From Sulfuritalea sp. (GTDB lineage: Bacteria > Pseudomonadota > Gammaproteobacteria > Burkholderiales > Rhodocyclaceae), in the NCBI GenBank assembly GCA_030247575.1, contig JAOTRV010000006.1:62001-126000 (forward strand): a stretch of DNA of 64,000 bases, read 5' to 3'. The translations under genes and the position numbers were made by a program. Positions 57,735 through 64,000 of this stretch are shown piece after piece. The notes under the pieces are model-generated. The model was not told the DNA's origin and ran no database searches. It was given only the letters and a program-made list of their open reading frames with translations. Every line of letters starts with the position of its first letter. Position 1 is the stretch's first letter.

Positions 57735-57850
57735 CGCGGAAGCCAGTACCCCGGACGGGGTAGCGGACCCCGCAAGGTTGAAGATTGCGGCCGGTGACCG
57801 CGACATCGACTTGTGTGCCAAGTCGCAAGCATTCGCTCTGTGGTGAGCAA
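57735..57850 (-). promoter_or_regulatory. long leader RNA, copy L7
   Basis: TACCCC-GGAC-GGGGTA replaces the CTCCC/GGGAG hairpin of other copies with full pairing. Then GACCCCGCAAGGTTG, a variable hairpin GCGG...CCGC, CGACAT, and CGACTT-GTGTGCC-AAGTCG, CAAGCATTCGCTC and TGAGCA. Confidence 0.75.
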
Positions 57851-57887
57851 ACTTAATGCGCTCTGGCCTTCCTCAAGAAGACCGTCG

Positions 57888-58112
57888 CTATTTCAGACGC
57901 ACCTCGATGTCGAACGGCGACCGAACGCCGTAGGAGTCGCGCAGCTCGCCGCTGGGAAGGACGTCAACGAAATGGACGCTGCCTCGCTGCCGGAGGTCGG
58001 CAATCGTGACCGACTGTCCTCGATATCGCTGAATCACACTGGCGAGTTCCGTGCGGTCCTTGCAGCGCGTATTGCCACTGAGGTTGCGGATGAGAAACTC
58101 AAATGATTGCAT
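57888..58112 (-). CDS. small hypothetical protein
   Basis: 74 residues from ATG 58112: QSFEFLIRNLSGNTRCKDRTELASVIQRYRGQSVTIADLRQRGSVHFVDVLPSGELRDSYGV. Alpha/beta make-up. 10 bases after the upstream small gene. Unknown. Confidence 0.6.
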   Translation of the reverse strand: MQSFEFLIRNLSGNTRCKDRTELASVIQRYRGQSVTIADLRQRGSVHFVDVLPSGELRDSYGVRSPFDIEVRLK

Positions 58113-58122
58113 GGTGCCTCCG

Positions 58123-58329
58123 TCAGGGTGCGTGGCGCTGCGTCCAGTCGCCCGATTCGAACGCCTCGATGGCCTGTTCGCGGGTGCGCCACTGTTCCCG
58201 CGACTCGCGGGTGAGCGGTCCGTCGGTCGGACTGGCTGTGCCGATGTAGAACCCGCCCGCCGACTGGATGACTTGCAATGGCAGCAAGACGTCCATGCGC
58301 AGGGCGAGAATGCCGACTTGAATGTGCAT
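58123..58329 (-). CDS. small hypothetical protein
   Basis: 68 residues: HIQVGILALRMDVLLPLQVIQSAGGFYIGTASPTDGPLTRESREQWRTREQAIEAFESGDWTQRH. The ESREQW...EAIEAF stretch is common in small phage/plasmid proteins of unknown function. First gene of its unit; a short leader with GCCCG-TTG-CGGGC lies upstream (58335-58375). Confidence 0.6.
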   Translation of the reverse strand: MHIQVGILALRMDVLLPLQVIQSAGGFYIGTASPTDGPLTRESREQWRTREQAIEAFESGDWTQRHAP

Positions 58330-58482
58330 GAGTGATTCCTTCGAGATGTTGTGCCCGTTGCGGGCAAGGAAAGGGAGCGCGGAAATACCCCTGTTTCAGG
58401 AGGCATTCGGGGGCAAGTGGGCCGTCATTTCTGGGTATCATCGCGACTCCGCGGCGCTTGCCGCTTAACCCTGGAGTTCCGA

Positions 58483-58779
58483 ATGAACAAAGCTGAACTT
58501 GTTGAAGCCATGGCCGCCGGTGCTGATCTCAGCAAAGCTGCCGCTGCCAAGGCGCTGGATGCTGCGCTGGAGTCGATCGTCAAGGCCGTCGCCGCCGGCG
58601 ACACCGTGAGCCTGATCGGTTTCGGCAGCTTCAAGTCCTCCAAGCGCGCCGCACGGGTGGGTCGCAATCCGCAGACGGGCAAGGAAATCAAGATTGCCGC
58701 GACGACCGTGGCGCGCTTTACTGTCGGCGCCAAGTTCAAGGACGCCGTTGCTGCCAAGAAGGCTGCGAAGAAGAAGTGA
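58483..58779 (+). CDS. HU-family histone-like DNA-binding protein
   Basis: 98 residues: MNKAELVEAMAAGADLSKAAAAKALDAALESI helices, then VSLIGFGSFKSSKRAAR and GRNPQTGKEIKIAATTVARFTVGAKFKDAV, the standard HU/IHF beta arms with the conserved NPxTG-type tip. Lysine/alanine-rich tail. GGAGTTCC upstream of the ATG. Nucleoid-type protein, likely for plasmid compaction or replication. The only plus-strand gene between 45.6 and 63.2 kb. Confidence 0.95.
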   Translation: MNKAELVEAMAAGADLSKAAAAKALDAALESIVKAVAAGDTVSLIGFGSFKSSKRAARVGRNPQTGKEIKIAATTVARFTVGAKFKDAVAAKKAAKKK

Positions 58780-58795
58780 TCGGCTTGCCAGATGG

Positions 58796-58856
58796 GTCAC
58801 CCGATCGGGGCGGCCCATCTGGAAAACCTCCCCCGCCGGCGGCAGGGGAAGGGTGA
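58796..58856. terminator. back-to-back terminator hairpins between HU and the 58867 gene
   Basis: Plus strand: CAGATGGG...CCCATCTGG just after HU. Minus strand: CCTTCCCCTGCCG/CGGCGGGGGAGG followed by TTTTCC, serving the convergent gene. Confidence 0.65.
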
Positions 58857-58866
58857 TACTGGGTGC

Positions 58867-59520
58867 TCAGCTCGTCGCGTACGCGGCCAGGGGTCGGATC
58901 ACGGCGCGTTTGGTCGGAACCATGACGGTTTCTTCCACCACGACATTGCACTCCAAGAGATCGATGAAGTTGCTGCGGATGTCATCACAGGCCCGGTCGA
59001 AGTCGCCGACCAGTTTGACGCGGGCGCGCAAGGCGTCCATCGTCCAGTCGGTGAAGTCTTCGCCGTGGTCGATGGCGTTCATGGACACAGCAAGACGGCG
59101 CGGCGGGGTCTTGAAATTCACGCGCGGCTTTTTGCAGACACCGCAGGGCCCCGGCGCTTCCGTGAAGTTGCGCTGACCGCAAGCCGGACAAAAGCTCTTG
59201 TGGCCCGTGCTTTCGTAGTGGCTGTCGTAGAGCACCAGGTAGCCGCTCGATCGTCCGTTGGTGCCGATCGTGTAGTGGCCATCCTGCTCGACCGTGAAGT
59301 CATCGATTGGGTCGCGGATCTCATCCCAGTAATCAGCACCGAGAAAGTGAAACGCGCGGCTGGTCTGATCTTGGGTTAGGCCCAGGCGACCGATCTTGAT
59401 GCAATGGGCGTAACTGCTGCCGGCATTCCAGCTATTTGCGGTGTTGTAGCGGTAGTGCCTGGTGAGAAACGCGATCATCGCGGCCCGGGAACGGGTGTCG
59501 ACTTTCTTTTCGAAGAACAT
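58867..59520 (-). CDS. hypothetical protein with zinc ribbon, 217 residues
   Basis: From ATG 59520, with AAGGAGCATTTC upstream. N-terminal half: VDTRSRAAMIAFLTRHYRYNTANSWNAGSSYAHCIKIGRLGL. Central zinc ribbon SFCPACGQRNF...GPCGVCKKP (~112-135). The C-terminal helical part includes WTMDALRARVKLVGDFDRACDDIRSNFIDLLE. Single gene; unknown function. Confidence 0.65.
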   Translation of the reverse strand: MFFEKKVDTRSRAAMIAFLTRHYRYNTANSWNAGSSYAHCIKIGRLGLTQDQTSRAFHFLGADYWDEIRDPIDDFTVEQDGHYTIGTNGRSSGYLVLYDSHYESTGHKSFCPACGQRNFTEAPGPCGVCKKPRVNFKTPPRRLAVSMNAIDHGEDFTDWTMDALRARVKLVGDFDRACDDIRSNFIDLLECNVVVEETVMVPTKRAVIRPLAAYATS

Positions 59521-59689
59521 GAAATGCTCCTTGAGAGGAGACACCTTCCCTGCCGGGAGGATGTCCCGGTTGGGGAACCCTGAACGCGCTGTTCAGGGCG
59601 TGGTGTTGGCAGAAGCCAACCGTGGCGGATCGTGACGCGGATCCGCAGGCGTTGTCTCGGAAGAGACGAAACGTGTTTGTTTGACGTCC

Positions 59690-59752
59690 CCTCGCGAGAA
59701 CGTCAAACAAACACCCTGCGAGAGCCCGTGGGTACGGAGTCTCGCAGGGGTG
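59690..59752 (-). terminator. intrinsic terminator after the primase gene
   Basis: Minus strand CCCTGCGAGA...TCTCGCAGGG followed by TGTTTGTTTG. Lies 11 bases beyond the primase stop. A second pair CGTCAAACAAACA / TGTTTGTTTGACG spans 59681-59712. Confidence 0.65.
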
Positions 59753-59762
59753 GTGCGGTGAA

Positions 59763-60884
59763 TCAGGCTGCCTTGCGCGGTGCCTCGCGCGCGGCGTTCT
59801 GCTCGTTCAGCACATCGAGCCAATCGACACCCTTCATGCCTGCAGGTATTTCTCCTGAAGGCATCCGGATGCCGGCAGTGATGCCCTGATCCCAGAGGCG
59901 CTCGATCAGCTTCAGCGCCGCTTCGTAGCCGCGGTTGGAGCGGTCCAGATCGGCATAGATGACGACCTTTTCCACGCCTGCCGGCGGTTCGAACGCTTCC
60001 AGCATGCCTGCGCTGAAGGCGGCCCAGCAGATGATGCCGTCCAGCTCCGTTGCCGCCAGCGCGGTTTCGAGGCCTTCGGCGATCCCCAGAATGCGGGGGA
60101 TCGGCGGGACGGGACCGAGGCGGATGGCGCCGCCCGTGAGCGGCACGTCCTCGTTGTAGGACATCATCTTCTTCGGATCGGGCACGGCCAGCTTGTCGCC
60201 GGCGGGCGTGATGTAGATCCGCAGAATCGACCCCGGTGTGCCATTGGCACAGCGGAATCTCGCCAGGATGGCCGGATGGTAGCCCTTGAACTTGCCTCCC
60301 TCGTCCGTGTAGGACATCTTCGGATTGAATCGCATCTCACCAGAGTAGCGGGTGAGATGCAATCCGCGCTTGGCCAGATACTTCCTCGCCGGCTCGGCGG
60401 CGGGATCCGTCATGGAGACCGAACCCTTCCACGCCGTGTTGAGGTTGCGCTGGGCGCGCAGGTTGCGGGCTCGCTGCTCTCTCGCCTGTGCCTGCCGCGT
60501 GGCCGTGCGTGCCGCCTCCTGTTTCGCCAGGTCTTCCGGCGAGAGGATTCGAACCGTACCGCCCAGCCATTCATCGACGGCCTTGACGGCCTCCATGAAG
60601 GACCAGTTATTCACCCATTGCAGAACAGCAAAGCCGTCGGCAAAGGTGCCACAGGTGTTGCAGGCCATGGCGCCATCCTGTGCAAAACGCGCGGAAGAGA
60701 TGGCGCGAAAATTCCGCTCCGTCTTTCCGCTGTGCACCGGGCAGGCGACATGCTTGCCGAACCTGTCGAAAGCCTCCGACAGATTCGGCGCCAGCGCCGG
60801 TAGGATGGCGTCCCAGCGGTTCTTGGCTTGGCGCTTGATCTCCTCGACATCGAGGTGACCGGCGGTAGACCGCGTGGAGGTCAT
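59763..60884 (-). CDS. plasmid DNA primase with zinc-binding and Toprim domains
   Basis: 373 residues from ATG 60884. N-terminal zinc-finger-like part: KHVACPVHSGKTERNFR...MACNTCGTFADGF (~45-85), as in CHC2-type primase fingers. The middle helical segment is arginine/alanine-rich. Toprim domain ~240-340: ILGIAEGLETALAATE (Glu), CWAAFSAGMLEAF and VVIYADLDRSNRGYEAAL (D-x-D). Matches TraC/P4-type plasmid and phage primases with a DUF7146/Toprim core. No helicase domain is fused. Overlaps the upstream gene's... downstream neighbour at 60881 by four bases. Confidence 0.85.
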   Translation of the reverse strand: MTSTRSTAGHLDVEEIKRQAKNRWDAILPALAPNLSEAFDRFGKHVACPVHSGKTERNFRAISSARFAQDGAMACNTCGTFADGFAVLQWVNNWSFMEAVKAVDEWLGGTVRILSPEDLAKQEAARTATRQAQAREQRARNLRAQRNLNTAWKGSVSMTDPAAEPARKYLAKRGLHLTRYSGEMRFNPKMSYTDEGGKFKGYHPAILARFRCANGTPGSILRIYITPAGDKLAVPDPKKMMSYNEDVPLTGGAIRLGPVPPIPRILGIAEGLETALAATELDGIICWAAFSAGMLEAFEPPAGVEKVVIYADLDRSNRGYEAALKLIERLWDQGITAGIRMPSGEIPAGMKGVDWLDVLNEQNAAREAPRKAA

Positions 60885-61084
60885 GAGGGACCCCCGACGG
60901 CCATGGGACTGTTGAAGAACAGGCTCGCGCCGAACTGCCAGTTGGACCTCACCAGATCTCCGCCCTTGAAGTTGGGCGGAGGGTCGCCGTTGCCGGCGGC
61001 GGCGGCGGCAAATCCCGCCGCTTCGACTTCCAGCATCTGAAGCGCGTCCTCGACCAATTTGTCGCGACCAGATCGCTTTGGCAT
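60881..61084 (-). CDS. small hypothetical protein upstream of primase
   Basis: 67 residues from ATG 61084 with AGGAGAAACACC upstream: PKRSGRDKLVEDALQMLEVEAAGFAAAAAGNGDPPPNFKGGDLVRSNWQFGASLFFNSP. Its stop overlaps the primase start (ATGA). Unknown function, translationally coupled to primase. Confidence 0.65.
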   Translation of the reverse strand: MPKRSGRDKLVEDALQMLEVEAAGFAAAAAGNGDPPPNFKGGDLVRSNWQFGASLFFNSPMAVGGPS

Positions 61085-61089
61085 GGTGT

Positions 61090-61293
61090 TTCTCCTTTCG
61101 TAAGGTTGCAAAAAAAGGAACACCGTCGGCCCCACCGGGGCTTTCAATGTTCCAGTGGGGTTCGCCGACGAATCGGCGAAAGCGGTTCTGTGTGACGAAG
61201 AACCGTAATCGTTGGGCTGAGACCAGCCGCGATATCGAGTGAGGTTTTACCCAGGCGCCTCGACGAAGCGTCTTGAAAAAACCCCCGGAGGGG
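61090..61293 (-). promoter_or_regulatory. structured leader upstream of primase unit (short type)
   Basis: Contains CGTCGG/CCGACG enclosing GGCCCCACCGGGGC and CCAGTGGGG, further hairpins toward 61240, and a GGTAACCCC-TCC-GGGGGTT-TTTTC terminator for the next unit at 61268-61296. Confidence 0.5.
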
Positions 61294-61536
61294 TTACCCG
61301 GAAGCGGGCGGGAAGATCCAGTTGCGAATGCCTGCCAGACTGGTGACCGTAAAGGCGATCTGCTGCCACAACAGGCCGTGTGACTCGGTGAGCACGGCGA
61401 AGGCGGCCCACAGGATGTTGCTGATGAGGAAAAGAAGGAATCCGATTCCGGACCAGCTCTTGCGCATGGCAAGCGCGGCTGCGCCGGCGACGCCGAACGC
61501 GCATCCGATCCATTGGAGAAGGAAAAGCCGGTCCAT
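61294..61536 (-). CDS. small three-span membrane protein
   Basis: 80 residues, MDRLFLLQWIGCAFGVAGAAALAM, SWSGIGFLLFLISNILWAAFAVL and LLWQQIAFTVTSLAGIRNWIF. The spacing (W, G...NxxW...Q...F) recalls half-length PnuC/SemiSWEET-like transporter proteins; no substrate can be inferred. Two bases after the upstream gene. Confidence 0.65.
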   Translation of the reverse strand: MDRLFLLQWIGCAFGVAGAAALAMRKSWSGIGFLLFLISNILWAAFAVLTESHGLLWQQIAFTVTSLAGIRNWIFPPASG

Positions 61537-61538
61537 GA

Positions 61539-61796
61539 TCAGACACCGAGCGCGTCGTCGAGGACGTATGCGCCTCGTGCAGAAGTCACGGCCGGCGGCC
61601 AGTCGCGCAAGGCGCGAAAGGCGGTGCCGATCCGGATCCGACCGAGGGGACCACCAAGCACTACGATGGAGAGGAGATTGCGCAGATAGCCGAGTCGCCA
61701 GAAGTGATGGCGTTGCTTGCGCGCGAGGTAGGCCAGCGCCAGGAGGAAGAATCCGCCGGGCACGACCAGGGCGAGGAGAAGCTCGTGGGGTTTCAT
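61539..61796 (-). CDS. small membrane protein
   Basis: 85 residues from ATG 61796. N-terminal membrane span (ELLLALVVPGGFFLLALAYLA), a basic segment (RKQRHHFWRLGYLRN), and a hydrophobic stretch LLSIVVLGGPLG. Unknown. Pairs with the 61294 membrane protein. Confidence 0.6.
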   Translation of the reverse strand: MKPHELLLALVVPGGFFLLALAYLARKQRHHFWRLGYLRNLLSIVVLGGPLGRIRIGTAFRALRDWPPAVTSARGAYVLDDALGV

Positions 61797-62105
61797 CGCG
61801 GGACCTTTCGAAAGAGGAGCCGCGTTCCCGATGAGGGCTGCGAGGCCCCGTTGCGGGAATCCGCCCGAAGGCGGTGCGAATCGATGTTTTACGTCGTGAT
61901 CCGTGATCGACGGGCCGGATGGCCGAGGAAACAGCAATGCCCTGACGCATCAGACCGAGCGCGAGGGCATCAAGGAGAAAAAGGAGGCTTTGCGTAAGAC
62001 GCTCGCAGGAGCGTGCTATGGAAAACCTCTTGGGACCGGATCACCGTGATGGTGAGACTGCTCCCCTCCCGCGATGACGCTGCGGGAGGGAGTTCTGGAC
62101 GCTGC
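61797..62105. other. intergenic stretch of 309 bases
   Basis: Near 61815-61880 a leader-type array (GTTCCCGATGAGGG, GGCCCCGTTGCGGGAATC, CCGCCCGAAGGCGG, TCGTGATCCGTGATCGACGG) precedes the gene at 61796. A CTCCCGC...GCGGGAG hairpin at 62066-62094 follows the small gene at 62106. No gene seen. Confidence 0.5.
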
Positions 62106-62243
62106 TTAGGCATTCAGAAGATAGCTGGCACCACCAACAACGGCACCAGACAGACCGGGGGCGGCCAGTACGACACCAACACCACCGATAGTGAGCGCAG
62201 CCAACAGCAGGCCGGCGATCGCAAAAGTGCGGACAACTTTCAT
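62106..62243 (-). CDS. small hydrophobic peptide with signal/anchor sequence
   Basis: 45 residues: KVVRTFAIAGLLLAALTIGGVGVVLAAPGLSGAVVGGASYLLNA. A basic start and long hydrophobic run followed by AAPG fit either a cleaved signal peptide with a ~20-residue product or a single membrane anchor. The leader upstream has CTCCCA-AAAAAA-TGGGAG and GTCCC-CGA-GGGAC. Divergent from structured RNA copy 2. Role unknown. Confidence 0.55.
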   Translation of the reverse strand: MKVVRTFAIAGLLLAALTIGGVGVVLAAPGLSGAVVGGASYLLNA

Positions 62244-62345
62244 GGCGAACTCCCAAAAAAATGGGAGCGCCATCAGTCCCCGAGGGACAAAGGCGGTCCC
62301 AAGGGTTACCGGCAGCACATGCTGTCGATGGTGGCAGGTTAGATA
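62244..62345 (-). promoter_or_regulatory. structured leader upstream of the 62243 peptide (short type)
   Basis: Next to the start: CTCCCA-AAAAAA-TGGGAG, GTCCC-CGA-GGGAC, GGTCCCAAGGGTTACC, then GCAGCACATGCTGTC-like pairing. Same plan as the other short leaders. Confidence 0.5.
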
Positions 62346-62386
62346 CGTCAAACCCGTAAACACGTCTGCTCTCGCAGAAGGAAACA

Positions 62387-62818
62387 GATGTTTTGCTTGT
62401 GGGTCAGATCAACCCACCAGAGAAACACCCGTTGCAAAAACTACGCCCCGGGAGGGGCGAGAATCCGAAGATCCTCGCCACCTGCTACCGGGGTGACCTG
62501 GCTACGCGCACCAGATCCGCCTGTCCATTCTCGATGTCTGCGTCAGACCTCTCTCGGTACCTCCTCGCGGAGACGCACCGTCGAATCAGTGAACAACCAT
62601 AACGATCGCACTGCTACTTGCGTAGGGAAACAATGGATTGCCGCTTTCGCGGTGTAGCCCCGGGGGGCTGATGACGGGAGAATTGCTTCTCGCGTTTTCC
62701 AGGTAGGGATACCTGAAGTGGGCGGGTTATCTCAACCCGTAGAGCTGGCAGTCGCCAGAAGAATCCGTGCGGTGACAGACATCCTCTACCGCTTGGGTCG
62801 AACACTATCAGTTGTTTT
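62387..62818 (+). ncRNA. large structured RNA, copy 2 (unassigned class)
   Basis: Matches copy 1 in ordered blocks with compensating changes: GTGGGT/ACCCAC (62399-62417) for GTGGAT/ATCCAC, CAGGTA-GGGA-TACCTG (62700-62715) for TGGGC-GAAT-GCCCA, CCGC-TTTC-GCGG for the longer CCGCC/GGCGG, CGGGTT-ATCTC-AACCCG, and CTGGC-AGTC-GCCAG. One pair is broken in the CGAA hairpin (A-C). Conserved linkers include CTGCTACCGGGGTGACCTGG and GAACACTATCA near the end, then GTTGTTTTTGG, a possible weak terminator. Again divergent from a minus-strand small gene. Confidence 0.7.
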
Positions 62819-63234
62819 TGGCAAATGCAAGTGTTTTTGCGGGCAGCGACTCAGCCCGCCAAATTAATTCGGATTTACCCCCCCTCGGTTTTTTATATTA
62901 GGCCCGACTCCACTTTGCGGGTTCCAACCGCGGCGTGGAGCGAAATGTTGAGCCGGTCGTGCCGGCAGCAGAAGGGAGACGGGACGCGCAGTCCGGTACC
63001 AGAGCCAACCTGAGATGCCCGAATCGAGTAGGGCTGGCCTCCCGCAAGGGAAGAAGCCCAGTAAGGGTTGCAGTACGGAGACGGTGACGCGAACGGTGTG
63101 GATGGAAGTCGTGGAAAGGATTTTTTGGTAAATCGCCAGCCATGTTGCCGATGACGAGCCCGACACGAGTTCTGCCAGTAGGCGCAGTAGCGGCCGGCTC
63201 AACATTTCGCTTTTCGACGCCAATGAAAGACATC
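62819..63234. other. non-coding stretch with possible further structured RNA
   Basis: 416 bases. An A/T-rich section (62855-62905, TTAATTCGG, TTTTTTATATTA) may be a promoter. From 62905 to ~63135 it is G/C-rich with many short pairings (GCCGG-TCGT-GCCGGC, CTCCCGCAAGGGA, GCCCAGTAAGGG) but no good reading frame. Ends with ATTTTTTGG at 63118-63127. Unrelated to the 52454/62387 RNA by eye. Confidence 0.4.
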
Positions 63235-63639
63235 ATGACCACACCGCAGTCTCCGCCGACGTTTCAACAATGCCTCGATCCCGCACGGCCGCACACCTTG
63301 CTGACGGAAGACACCAGGCGCAGCGGGACGCTCCCCTATTTCTACGACGATACGCAGGAGCGTGTGGCTGTGCCCAACGTTTGGTACAACCAGACGTTCC
63401 AGACGAGGGTGGCTACGGTGCGCTGGAATGCAATGCGCGTGTTCGAGCGGGCAGCCCAGATCCAGCGGAGCCCGCCCTATGGGCTGACTCCGGCCGCCGC
63501 GGCCGATATCGCGCGGCGGTATCGCGCGCGGGGTGAGCGAATGCGTACTGAAGCGGACCGCATGGAAGCTGCGGGACGAGCCCTCCATCCCGTGGCGGCG
63601 TCGCACTTGCCACTGAACTACGGCGACAACGTCCATTAG
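63235..63639 (+). CDS. hypothetical protein, 134 residues
   Basis: From ATG 63235 (an ATG four codons earlier is possible): TTPQSPPTFQQCLDPARPHTLLTEDTRRSGTLPYFYDDTQERVAVPNVWYNQTFQTRV, then a charged helical part (MRVFERAAQIQRSP; ADIARRYRARGERMRTEADRMEAAGRAL). Not recognised; first plus-strand gene after structured RNA copy 2. Confidence 0.6.
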   Translation: MTTPQSPPTFQQCLDPARPHTLLTEDTRRSGTLPYFYDDTQERVAVPNVWYNQTFQTRVATVRWNAMRVFERAAQIQRSPPYGLTPAAAADIARRYRARGERMRTEADRMEAAGRALHPVAASHLPLNYGDNVH

Positions 63640-63676
63640 CCGAACGCCAAACCTCCCCTTCCCCGAAGGACACGTC

Positions 63677-64000
63677 ATGCCCATCAACACCGAATTTCCC
63701 GATTTTCCGCCGCTCGATTTCAAGCCAGCCACCTTCGGGCTTGTGGTCGACACGAGCTGGCATAACGATGCCTGCCCGTCGTTCGAAACCGACGATCGCC
63801 TCTTTCGCTTGTGGGTCAGCGAACCGGATCCGGCGGATCGCGTAATGCGCGAGATGCCGCGCTTTCACTTCGTCGCCCAAAACAAGGATGGGGATCGCGT
63901 CCGCGACGTCTTTGACACGGAGAATCTGTCGGATCTGATCGGCTTCTTGCGCAACAGCTTTCCAGGTATCCGGGCTCGAGGGGCTGAGGGGTTGGCGCCG
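63677..64000 (+). CDS. hypothetical protein, partial
   Basis: Runs off the right edge after 108 codons. GAAGGACACGTC precedes the ATG. Contains TEFPDFPPLDFKPATFGLVVDTSWHNDACPSFETDDRLFRLWVSEPDPADRVMREMPRFHFVAQNKDGDRVRDVFDTENLSDLIGFL, an alpha/beta look. Not recognised; 37 bases after the previous gene. Confidence 0.6.
   Translation, partial: MPINTEFPDFPPLDFKPATFGLVVDTSWHNDACPSFETDDRLFRLWVSEPDPADRVMREMPRFHFVAQNKDGDRVRDVFDTENLSDLIGFLRNSFPGIRARGAEGLAP

Noticed and set aside
46796-57850. Recurring ~115-base similar blocks as a CRISPR or phage-type repeat array
   Set aside because: Copies are hundreds to thousands of bases apart, each tied to a start codon, with no spacers or cas genes.
62700-62818. 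tRNA, tmRNA or RNase P RNA in the structured loci
   Set aside because: No cloverleaf, tag-encoding core, or RNase P conserved core sequences are present.

Overview
This window reads as part of a large betaproteobacterial plasmid, or an integrative element of similar make-up. The base composition is GC-rich, Shine-Dalgarno sites are common, genes are tightly packed with many ATGA/GTGA overlaps, and most products are the small unrecognised proteins typical of megaplasmid backbones. It opens with a PRTRC cassette (ParB-related, ThiF-related), which is characteristic of beta- and gammaproteobacterial plasmids. No rRNA, tRNA, CRISPR array, insertion sequence, ParA or recognisable replication initiator was seen, so the replicon type stays open.

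Layout. 0-5.4 kb: the PRTRC cluster on the minus strand, in transcription order ParB, E, C (ubiquitin-like), F, B (E2-like), A (JAB peptidase) and ThiF (E1-like, cut by the window edge). 5.6-7.4 kb: an ATP-dependent DNA ligase with a WGR domain and two small genes. 7.8-19.3 kb: an accessory island with a membrane protein, an MmeI-like fused restriction-modification enzyme, a divergent tyrosine recombinase, a DUF559/Vsr-like nuclease, a solitary N4-type DNA methyltransferase, a frame-broken ASCH protein and a NADAR protein. 19.4-23.9 kb: a PAS-GGDEF-EAL protein, a UvrD-type helicase and an unassigned protein. 24.1-27.4 kb (plus): a DUF1173-like protein and a triple-span membrane protein. 27.5-34.2 kb (minus): RadA, a RecB/RNase-H-like nuclease and a run of small genes. 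34.4-35.4 kb (plus): an exonuclease VII large-subunit-like protein with a membrane anchor. 35.9-45.2 kb (plus): a metal-binding protein and RecE-like nuclease pair, then an FHA protein followed by a complete Wadjet/MksBEFG-like condensin operon. 45.3-64 kb: mostly short minus-strand transcription units, plus a PP-loop (PAPS-reductase/DndC-like) gene, a PLD nuclease, an M50-like protein, HU, a Toprim primase and two copies of a large structured RNA.

Two non-coding signals stand out. (1) Seven long and about ten shorter copies of a structured leader lie just upstream of minus-strand start codons. Hairpins are kept while their bases change, and G-U wobbles are tolerated only on the sense strand, so this looks like an mRNA-leader RNA family used across the element. 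Most units also end in similar hairpin-plus-T-run terminators, giving a modular leader-gene-terminator cassette plan. (2) Two copies of a roughly 430-nt structured RNA (52454-52883 and 62387-62818) share conserved single-stranded segments and covarying stems; I cannot assign it to a known class.

Together the genes suggest an element invested in its own maintenance (ParB/PRTRC, HU, primase, ligase, RadA, helicase, recombination nucleases) and in conflict with other DNA (Wadjet-like system, restriction-modification, methyltransferase, NADAR). Several genes carry what look like one-base frame breaks, which may be assembly errors or real decay.
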